A program made the translations under genes and the position numbers. Below the pieces are notes generated by a model that did no database searches, was not told the DNA's origin, and worked only from the letters and a program-made list of their open reading frames with translations. Shown here piece by piece: positions 1 to 5,045 of a stretch of 5,045 nt of DNA. The stretch spans positions 1 through 5,045 of the forward strand of contig WFRP01000205.1 in assembly GCA_015486505.1 (NCBI GenBank). Reading direction: 5' to 3'. This DNA is from Pseudomonadota bacterium (lineage in GTDB: Bacteria; Desulfobacterota; Anaeroferrophillalia; Anaeroferrophillales; Tharpellaceae). Every line of letters begins with the position of its first letter. Within the stretch, counting starts at the first letter, position 1.

Positions 1-1046
1 ACTACATCGGTATCGGGCAGGATTTACGCAATGCCATGCGCGATTATACGGAAAGTGGCGGTCAGGGTGATGTTGCTCCGGATATATCGGAAATTATCAG
101 TGCCATGAATGCCAAATTCGAGGTCGTCAGGCAGATGTTTCATGGCTTTGAATATCAATCTTATTTTGATGCGGAAACGGGTGAAAAACTGAAGATATTA
201 TTGGCGGCACAGAATTTTATACTGAAAGATGAAAAACTTAAAAGCAGGTTTTTAAGTGCTGTGACCGCGTTATCCAAACTTTATGTGATGGCTGTTCCCA
301 GTTTTGAGACGGAACAAATTAAAGACGAAGTGGCATTTTTTCAGGCGATAAAGTCAAGGATCAACAAGTTCACTCCAAGCGGAGGTAAAACAGATTTTCA
401 GGTTAATACCGCTATTCGTCAGATTGTCGATGATGCTTTAAGCAGTGATGGTGTGGTGGATATTTTTGAAGCGGCCGGGGTAGCGCAGCCGTCATTGGAT
501 ATTCTGTCAGAGGAATTTCTGCTTGAAGTCAAAAATATGGAGCATCAGAATCTTGCCTTTGAACTGCTTAAAAAGCTGTTGAATGAAGAGGTACAAATAA
601 GAAAAAAGAAAAACAAAGTGTTGGGCAAAAAACTTTCTGAAATGCTGAGCAATACCATTAAACGCTATCACAACAATCAGATTGATACAGCTCAGGTAAT
701 TAAAGAGCTTTCGGAAATCGCCAGGGAAATGAAACTGGAAGACCACAAAGCGGAAGAGCTTGGGCTAACAGCGGAGGAGTATGCTTTTTATTCGATTCTT
801 TCTGAAAACAGCTCTACAAAATATCTGGAAGACAACAAAATGAAAGAGCTGATTTATCTCGTTGTGGATATTATTCGCAAAAACGCAACGGTTGACTGGA
901 ATAAAAGAGCTGATGTAAAAGCAAAATTACGCTTGCTGGTCAAAAAAGTACTGATGAAATATGGCTATCCGCCAGATGTGGCAAGAATAGAGGCGGATAG
1001 AGTTCTGGAACAAAGCGAATTACTGGCAAGCGAGATAACTAATTAA
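1..1046 (+). CDS. hsdR: Type I restriction endonuclease subunit R, C-terminal part (5' end outside window)
   Basis: HsdR is the DNA-translocating and cleaving subunit of a type I restriction-modification complex (with HsdM and HsdS); it cuts unmodified foreign DNA in the cytoplasm. The frame is open from base 3 and gives 347 visible residues; the family is usually about 1000, so the N-terminal nuclease and helicase motor domains lie upstream. The first residues, YIGIGQDLRNAM, match the DYIGI-type segment that follows the last helicase motif, so the ATG at 36 is internal and not the true start. The rest is a helical, Lys/Glu-rich C-terminal region. It ends with family hallmarks: GLTAEEYAFY (visible residues 254-263), then IRKNATVDW, KAKLRLLVKKVL and KYGYPPD (about 291-325). 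In known type I enzymes this region docks HsdR on the methyltransferase. No frameshift is visible. The gene is A/T-richer than the chemosensory genes downstream and stops four bases before an attC site, which suggests horizontal acquisition. Whether the upstream part is intact cannot be seen. Confidence 0.9.
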   Translation, partial: YIGIGQDLRNAMRDYTESGGQGDVAPDISEIISAMNAKFEVVRQMFHGFEYQSYFDAETGEKLKILLAAQNFILKDEKLKSRFLSAVTALSKLYVMAVPSFETEQIKDEVAFFQAIKSRINKFTPSGGKTDFQVNTAIRQIVDDALSSDGVVDIFEAAGVAQPSLDILSEEFLLEVKNMEHQNLAFELLKKLLNEEVQIRKKKNKVLGKKLSEMLSNTIKRYHNNQIDTAQVIKELSEIAREMKLEDHKAEELGLTAEEYAFYSILSENSSTKYLEDNKMKELIYLVVDIIRKNATVDWNKRADVKAKLRLLVKKVLMKYGYPPDVARIEADRVLEQSELLASEITN

Positions 1047-1050
1047 AATC

Positions 1051-1121
1051 ACATAACAAATTGCTGCACTGGCGGCTTTTCCGCTACGCTGTAAAGCCGC
1101 CAGTGAGCTTGGTCGTTAGAC
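1051..1121 (+). mobile_element. Integron attC recombination site (cassette 3' end)
   Basis: This imperfect palindrome has the parts of an attC site in order. R'' is ACATAAC (1051-1057; six of seven fit RYYYAAC), followed by an unpaired spacer AAATT. L'' is GCT-G-CAC (1063-1069). A ten-base stem strand, TGGCGGCTTT (1070-1079), is followed by a 13-base loop (1080-1092) and the matching strand AAAGCCGCCA (1093-1102). L' is GTGAGC (1103-1108), then a spacer TTGGTC, and R' is GTTAGAC (1115-1121; a perfect GTTRRRY). L'' and L' pair only if G1066 is left extrahelical, a diagnostic feature recognised by integron integrases in the folded bottom strand. The expected crossover lies between G1115 and T1116. 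The 71-bp length falls in the usual attC range. The site follows the hsdR stop by four bases, the normal position for a cassette gene. No intI integrase gene or second attC is in the window, so this could be a lone site or the distal end of an array lying to the left. Confidence 0.85.
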
Positions 1122-1134
1122 AAACTGGAAAGTT

Positions 1135-1138
1135 GAGG
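1135..1138 (+). promoter_or_regulatory. Ribosome binding site deciding the cheW start
   Basis: GAGG lies seven bases before the TTG at 1146 but only one base before the in-frame TTG at 1140. An in-frame TGA at 1134-1136 rules out any earlier start and no ATG is available nearby. The spacing therefore favours TTG 1146, giving a protein that begins MSKPESDK. Confidence 0.55.
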
Positions 1139-1145
1139 TTTGATT

Positions 1146-1784
1146 TTGTCGAAGCCCGAATCAGATAAATCTTTGCCGGAGTTGCTGGAGAAACTTGCAG
1201 AGCTTAATGCCGGCCTTACGGAGGAGAAAATCCCGGGGCCGGAGCAGCTGCGGAAAATTCTGCGGCAGCGAGCACAGACTTTTAAGGAGATGGAGGTCGC
1301 GGAAGAGGTTGGCAAGACCTTGGATATCCTGGAGTTTTCTTTGCGGAATGAGCGTTTTGCCCTGCCTTTGCCGTGGGTTGGTGAAGTTTGTCGGGTGGCG
1401 GAGATTACGGAAATTCCGGGAACGCCGGGGTTTGTTAAAGGGGTGGTTAATCTACGCCGAAAAATCTATTCCGTGGTTGATCTGGCCGCATTGCTGGCCT
1501 TGCCGCTGCCGGAAACTGCAGGTTCTGTAAAAACGGAACAAACGTTGGCACAAGATGCCGAGGGCTGCCTGCTGCTGACTCTGATCGCCGACGAGATGGA
1601 GTTTGCCGTTATGATCGATCGTCTGTATGGGGTCAGCACTTTGCCGTTGCGGCAGCTGCAGGGGACGCTGCCGACCCTGAGCGGGGCGCAGGCCGAATAC
1701 TTTTTGGGAGTTACTCTTGATCATGTGGTGGTTTTAGATGCGGAAAAGCTTTTGCGGGATAAAAAATTGATAGTTGGCGGATAA
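1146..1784 (+). CDS. cheW: CheW-domain coupling protein with N-terminal helical extension
   Basis: CheW proteins are cytoplasmic adaptors that link receptor tips to the CheA kinase in chemosensory arrays. The 212 residues fall into two parts. Residues 1-58 are charged and predicted helical (LPELLEKLAELN, PEQLRKILRQRAQTFKEME). Residues about 60-205 form the CheW SH3-like fold: LEFSLRNERFALPL, then EVCRVAEITEIPGTPGFVKG, VVNLRRKIYSVVDL, and a second half with LLTLIADEMEFAVMIDRLYGV and the closing strand YFLGVTLDHVVVLDAEKLL. E. coli CheW is about 167 residues and lacks such an N-terminal segment. The usual NLRG motif reads NLRR here, with Arg105 replacing glycine. The start is a TTG, chosen from the GAGG spacing; TTG 1140 is the alternative. 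The gene begins 24 bases after the attC site and is followed by a receptor and a CheA gene, so it probably serves that receptor-kinase pair. The family assignment is firm; the role of the extension is unknown. Confidence 0.9.
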   Translation: MSKPESDKSLPELLEKLAELNAGLTEEKIPGPEQLRKILRQRAQTFKEMEVAEEVGKTLDILEFSLRNERFALPLPWVGEVCRVAEITEIPGTPGFVKGVVNLRRKIYSVVDLAALLALPLPETAGSVKTEQTLAQDAEGCLLLTLIADEMEFAVMIDRLYGVSTLPLRQLQGTLPTLSGAQAEYFLGVTLDHVVVLDAEKLLRDKKLIVGG

Positions 1785-1841
1785 ATTCAGATTTTGTTTA
1801 TAACCTCAAAAATATAACAATTGACCTTGAACAGCCTGGAA

Positions 1842-1847
1842 AAGGAG
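1842..1847 (+). promoter_or_regulatory. Ribosome binding site of the MCP gene
   Basis: AAGGAG sits five bases before the ATG at 1853, a strong Shine-Dalgarno match that supports this start. The preceding 68-bp gap after cheW is A/T-rich but shows no well-spaced -35/-10 pair and no hairpin-plus-T terminator, so cotranscription with cheW is the simplest reading. Confidence 0.8.
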
Positions 1848-1852
1848 TAGAA

Positions 1853-3886
1853 ATGAAACTGTTAACCGGCTCTTTGCTGAGAAAACTGATTTTTTTGTTT
1901 CTGGTGGTCGTCGTGATCCCGATTGCGGCTCTTTCCTGGATTGCGTCCCAATCGGCCCGGGACGCATTAATCCGGACGCGCATAGCTGATCTGCAGGCAA
2001 TTAATGAGATAAAAAAGAATCAGATCTGGAGTTCTCTTGAAAGACTGAAACTTAATTGCGAACTTTTGGCCAAGTCCAGAGACGTGCGTCTGGCTTATGA
2101 TGCCTTGCATCAATATCATGATGCCGGTGGGAAATTGCCGGATGGGTCATTTGATGTGAAAAGCAATGTTTATCGGGATTTGTACGTACGAATCGGTCAG
2201 TTTTTCAAGGATTATCTTAAAGTTTACAACTTTCGTGATCTTTATCTTATCTGCAGCAAGCATGGTCACGTTATGTATTCGGTAAAAAAAGGGCCGGATT
2301 TAGGGACAAATCTGGCCAGTGGTCCCTATCGCGACAGCGGGCTTGCCCGGCTCTGGAAGCAGGTTGTCGCGACCGGGAAATTTGTTTTGCTTGATTTTTC
2401 CGAATATGCCCCGATAGGCCAACCGGCCGCATTTATGGGGACCCCGATTCGGGGTGAAGACGGCGAGCTTAAAGCGATTCTGGCCCTGTCACTGGACGGT
2501 TCGCAGCTTGAGCGGATTCTCAGTATCGGGAAAAAAGCCGGCACCAGTGATGAAACCTATATTGTCGGTTCCGATATGCTGATGCGTTCAAACTCACACT
2601 TTAATCCGCGGGGTCTGCTCCGGCAGAAAGTTGATACGGTGGCGGTCCGCGAAGCGCTGGATGACAAGATCGGTACCGCAATCATTACCGACTATCGCGG
2701 TATCGAAGTTCTTTCGAGCTATTCACATATGGGCCTTAATGAGAATTTCGGCCTTGATTTTGAATGGGTGATTATTACCGAGGTTGATGCGGCTGAAGCT
2801 TTAGCGCCGATGACGGCTTTGCAGAATAATATCCTGGGTCTGGGGGGCCTGTTACTGGTTGTGGCTCTGGCGGCGGTCTTTTTCGCCGCCCGGGCGATCG
2901 TGCTGCCCCTGAATTTGTTGATGTCCAAGGTTCGGCAAATGGCCGACGGCGATTTGACCACCAAGATTCCAGCGACCGGTCGTATTGATGAGATCGGCGA
3001 TTTGGTAAATGCTTTTAACCGTATGGTCGGGATGCTGCATTCCCAGACGTCGCAGCTGGTGGAAGGGGCGGCGACCATCGGCTCAACGATTGCTGAACTT
3101 TCGGCGACGACCTCGGAACTGGCGGCCTCGGCATCTCAGGGCTCAAGTTCCGTTAGTGAGATTGCCGCCACGGTTGAGGAGATTCGCCAGACCTCACACC
3201 TTTCCCATGAGAAAGCCGAGGAGGTCGCAACCCTGGCCGAACAGGTGATGCGGCGGGCCGAAAACGGACGTCAGGAAACCGCAATGGCGATTGCCGGTAT
3301 GGATGAAATTAAAGTTGATATGGCCGCCATCGCCAAGGGCATAATTCATTTGAGTGAACAAAATCAGAGTATCGGCGAGATTGTTGAGATGGTTAACAGC
3401 TTTGCCGATCAATCCAATATGTTGTCGGTCAATGCCTCAATCGAGGCGGCCAAGGCCGGAGAGCATGGTAAAGGTTTCGCGGTTGTCGCCCAGGAGGTCA
3501 AGGCTCTGGCGGATCAGTCCAAAGAGGCCACAACTCAGATTCGTCGACTTTTGGGTGATATTCAAAAAGCGACTTCCAACGCGGTGATGGCCACGGAAAG
3601 AGGGGGTAAGGCGGTTGATAAGGGGGTTGAACAGTCCGAAAAGACCGGGGTTGAAATTGATACGATGGCCGATTTAAGCCGTGAGTCGGTCGATGCTTCG
3701 AGTCAGATTGTCGCCTCAAGCCAGCAGCAGCTGGTGGGTATGGACCAGGTGGCACAGGCGATGGAAAGTATCAAAAGTGCGAGCCGGCAGAATGTCGAGG
3801 GGGCGCGCCAGATTGAAGCCGCCATCGGCAGTCTCGATGAACTGGCTGAAAAACTGCGCCGGCTGTCGGACGGTTTGAAGGTGTAA
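1853..3886 (+). CDS. Methyl-accepting chemotaxis protein (Cache-like sensor, HAMP, MCP signalling domain)
   Basis: This is an inner-membrane chemoreceptor of 677 residues. A short cytoplasmic N-terminus (MKLLTGSLLRK) leads into membrane helix 1 (about 12-31). A periplasmic sensor follows (about 33-325) and looks like a double Cache domain: a long leading helix, YAPIGQPAAFMGTPIRGEDG in the membrane-distal half, and ETYIVGSDMLMRSNS plus YRGIEVLSSYSHM in the proximal half. Membrane helix 2 is about 327-350, with HAMP at about 350-402 (LPLNLLMSKVRQMADGDL, DEIGDLVNAFNRM). The cytoplasmic hairpin (about 403-677) has its tip at IEAAKAGEHGKGFAVVAQEV (530-549), the CheA/CheW contact region. EIAATVEEIRQTS (436-448) resembles a methylation site. 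Arms of about 19-20 heptads suggest the 40H class, an estimate from counting residues. No C-terminal NWETF-like tether for CheR/CheB is present. The ligand cannot be named; I do not see the amino-acid-binding dCache motif clearly. The gene lies between cheW and cheA, its likely partners. Confidence 0.95.
   Translation: MKLLTGSLLRKLIFLFLVVVVIPIAALSWIASQSARDALIRTRIADLQAINEIKKNQIWSSLERLKLNCELLAKSRDVRLAYDALHQYHDAGGKLPDGSFDVKSNVYRDLYVRIGQFFKDYLKVYNFRDLYLICSKHGHVMYSVKKGPDLGTNLASGPYRDSGLARLWKQVVATGKFVLLDFSEYAPIGQPAAFMGTPIRGEDGELKAILALSLDGSQLERILSIGKKAGTSDETYIVGSDMLMRSNSHFNPRGLLRQKVDTVAVREALDDKIGTAIITDYRGIEVLSSYSHMGLNENFGLDFEWVIITEVDAAEALAPMTALQNNILGLGGLLLVVALAAVFFAARAIVLPLNLLMSKVRQMADGDLTTKIPATGRIDEIGDLVNAFNRMVGMLHSQTSQLVEGAATIGSTIAELSATTSELAASASQGSSSVSEIAATVEEIRQTSHLSHEKAEEVATLAEQVMRRAENGRQETAMAIAGMDEIKVDMAAIAKGIIHLSEQNQSIGEIVEMVNSFADQSNMLSVNASIEAAKAGEHGKGFAVVAQEVKALADQSKEATTQIRRLLGDIQKATSNAVMATERGGKAVDKGVEQSEKTGVEIDTMADLSRESVDASSQIVASSQQQLVGMDQVAQAMESIKSASRQNVEGARQIEAAIGSLDELAEKLRRLSDGLKV
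3878..3881 (+). promoter_or_regulatory. Ribosome binding site of cheA inside the end of the MCP gene
   Basis: AAGG in the last codons of the receptor gene lies eight bases before the ATG at 3890. It is modest in strength but well placed. With only three bases between the MCP stop and this ATG, translational coupling is likely. Confidence 0.5.
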
Positions 3887-3889
3887 CTG

Positions 3890-5045
3890 ATGCGGGAAGA
3901 GGAGCTTTTGCAGAAGCTGCGCGAAGCTTTTCAGGCTGAAGCGGGTGAACGGCTGGGGACCATCTTTGCGAATCTGGCCCTTTTTGAAAAATGTTTTGCC
4001 GCCGGAGAACGTCTCGCGCTGGTTGAGATCTTATACCGGGATGCGCACAGCTTGAAAGGCGCGGCCCGGGCGGTCAATATCAATGCGGTGGAACAACTGT
4101 GCCAGTCTCTGGAAAGTTTTCTCGCCCGGTTGAAAGAGCATAATCCGGAGCCGGAAACCCCTCTTTTAAACCTGCTTTATGACAGTGCCGGACTTTTGGA
4201 GAAGGTTATCGCCGATCCGGACCGGTTTGCCGCGGGGGACGGACTTAAAGAGTATCAGCAATTGATTGACCGTCTCGGGGCGGCTGTTGAAAAAGGTCTG
4301 GATTCTTTGGCATCTCCGGAAGCGTCCGGGAAAGCGCCCGTGATGCCGCCGGAGAAGGTGTCCGCTAAGCCGCCGGGGAAGGTGTCCGCTGAGTCGCCGG
4401 AGATGACGGTGTCGTCTGAAACCGGGATGCTGCCGGAGGAAAAAGGCGAAAAGCCAGTGGCCGCTCTCAAGGATTCGCGTCCGGCAGTAACGAGCGAATC
4501 TGAGAATCTGAAACCCGGGGCGGGCGCCCCCCCGGCCGCCGTTAAAGTAGCGGATAATTTACGTATTTCCGCGAGTAAGTTTGACAAATTGATGCTGGTC
4601 GCCGAGGAATTTATCTCCCTGAAACTGGCCTTGCAGCAGCACTGTTTAATGGTCAAAGAAATTCTGCAGCAGTTTCCGGCCTGGGAGAAGGATTGGCAGA
4701 CAGTGCGTAATGCTCTCGAAGTTCCCGGAGTCGCGGGGCCGGAATCGGGAATCATTTCCCAACATATCGGTTTTTTAGAGCGAAACCAGAAGTTTGTCGG
4801 TAATTTAAGGCGGCAGATCAAGAATCTGGGAGGGCAGATCGCGGGTGATTGCCGTTTTCATTCCGGCCTGGTTGATGATTTGTTAGGGCGGGTCCGGGAT
4901 GCGGCGATGCTGCCGATTGCGACCCTGTTTGCCCCGCTGGCGCGCATGGTGCGGGAGTTGGGCCGGGAGCTGGGCAAGCAGGTAGATTTCTCCCTGACCG
5001 GTGAGACCATCGAAGTTGACCGCCGGGTGCTGGAAGAGATGAAAG
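3890..5045 (+). CDS. cheA: CheA-type chemosensory histidine kinase, N-terminal part (3' end outside window)
   Basis: CheA is the cytoplasmic kinase that autophosphorylates under receptor control and passes phosphate to response regulators. The frame is open to the last base, with 385 residues visible. Residues 1-135 form the HPt (P1) domain with DAHSLKGAARAV; His53 is the expected phosphorylation site. Residues about 138-220 are a Pro/Glu/Ser/Ala-rich linker with no recognisable CheY-binding P2 domain. Residues about 222-345 are the dimerisation (P3) region, starting LRISASKFDKLMLVAEEFISL and ending in GRVRDAAMLPIATLF. Then ARMVRELGRELGKQVDFSL and ETIEVDRRVLEEMK enter the ATPase (P4) domain. 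The window ends just where the N-box (HLLRNAIDHG-like) would be expected. The ATP-binding motifs, the CheW-like P5 domain and any fused receiver domain are therefore unseen. Absence of P2 and a long P3 resemble WspE-like kinases, which often carry a C-terminal receiver; that is only inference here. The start follows the MCP stop by three bases. Confidence 0.93.
   Translation, partial: MREEELLQKLREAFQAEAGERLGTIFANLALFEKCFAAGERLALVEILYRDAHSLKGAARAVNINAVEQLCQSLESFLARLKEHNPEPETPLLNLLYDSAGLLEKVIADPDRFAAGDGLKEYQQLIDRLGAAVEKGLDSLASPEASGKAPVMPPEKVSAKPPGKVSAESPEMTVSSETGMLPEEKGEKPVAALKDSRPAVTSESENLKPGAGAPPAAVKVADNLRISASKFDKLMLVAEEFISLKLALQQHCLMVKEILQQFPAWEKDWQTVRNALEVPGVAGPESGIISQHIGFLERNQKFVGNLRRQIKNLGGQIAGDCRFHSGLVDDLLGRVRDAAMLPIATLFAPLARMVRELGRELGKQVDFSLTGETIEVDRRVLEEMK
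4346..4393 (+). repeat. 24-bp tandem repeat in the cheA linker
   Basis: Two adjacent 24-bp units (4346-4369 and 4370-4393) agree at 22 of 24 bases and encode PPEKVSAK and PPGKVSAE. A third, degraded unit may follow (4394-4417, SPEMTVSS). The unit length is a multiple of three, so the reading frame is kept. It lies in the flexible linker between the HPt and dimerisation domains, where length changes are expected to be tolerated. Confidence 0.75.

Noticed and set aside
36..38. ATG at 36 as the start of the first gene
   Set aside because: The same frame is open upstream to base 3 and encodes YIGIGQDLRNA, which matches HsdR just after its motor domain, so this Met is internal.
1070..1085. Sigma-54 promoter (TGGC followed by CGCT)
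   Set aside because: The match to TGGCAC-N5-TTGC is poor and the bases form one arm and the loop of the attC palindrome.
1067..1105. Rho-independent terminator of hsdR
   Set aside because: The hairpin is strong but no T-run follows the 3' arm, and the surrounding core boxes explain it better as an attC site.
1794..1818. Sigma-70 promoter with TTGTTT and TATAAC before the MCP gene
   Set aside because: The spacer is only 13 bases, too short, and no better-placed -35 is seen. A promoter is not excluded but is not supported.
1813..1868. Second attC beginning at TATAACAATTG and ending at GTTAACC
   Set aside because: There is no internal palindrome or L-box pairing between them, and the stretch holds a good ribosome site and the MCP start.
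2719..3078. Minus-strand 119-residue frame within the MCP gene
   Set aside because: It is antisense to the membrane, HAMP and sensor coding sequence, with no domain and no ribosome site that I could support.
4255..4821. 188-residue open frame on the minus strand
   Set aside because: It lies entirely inside the cheA frame, which has clear HPt and P3 motifs. Its translation is low-complexity Ser/Thr/Gly-rich with no recognisable domain.

Overview
The window looks like a chromosomal segment from a Gram-negative, probably Desulfobacterota (former Deltaproteobacteria) type bacterium. This is inferred from the style of the chemosensory proteins: a Cache-HAMP receptor with an IEAAKAGEHGKGF-type hairpin and a compact CheA. 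No taxonomic marker is present, so the assignment is tentative. All genes are on the + strand.

Layout. (1) Bases 1-1046 hold the C-terminal third of a type I restriction endonuclease subunit (HsdR). Its nuclease and motor domains lie upstream of the window. This stretch is visibly richer in A/T than what follows. (2) Bases 1051-1121, four bases after the hsdR stop, hold a 71-bp structure with the full architecture of an integron attC recombination site: R''/R' core boxes, L''/L' boxes with one extrahelical G, a long paired stem and a terminal loop. (3) Bases 1146-5045 carry a tight, G/C-richer chemosensory cluster. It consists of a CheW-type coupling protein with an extra N-terminal helical segment, a 677-residue membrane receptor (methyl-accepting chemotaxis protein, MCP), and the first 385 residues of a CheA-type histidine kinase that runs off the right edge.

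How the parts work together. The MCP would sense a periplasmic ligand through its Cache-like domain. With the CheW protein as adaptor it would control autophosphorylation of the CheA kinase, whose phosphorylatable His53 is visible. The kinase has no recognisable CheY-binding P2 domain, and the receptor has a long signalling hairpin. Both resemble Wsp/alternative-cellular-function systems more than classical E. coli chemotaxis, but the output (flagella, pili or second messenger) cannot be read from this window.

The most notable point is the junction. A defence gene ends in an attC site placed 24 bases before the start of cheW. The simplest reading is that the type I restriction gene, or its last part, is the final cassette of an integron or a lone cassette inserted next to the chemosensory operon. 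No RNA genes, CRISPR arrays, insertion sequences or convincing rho-independent terminators were found.
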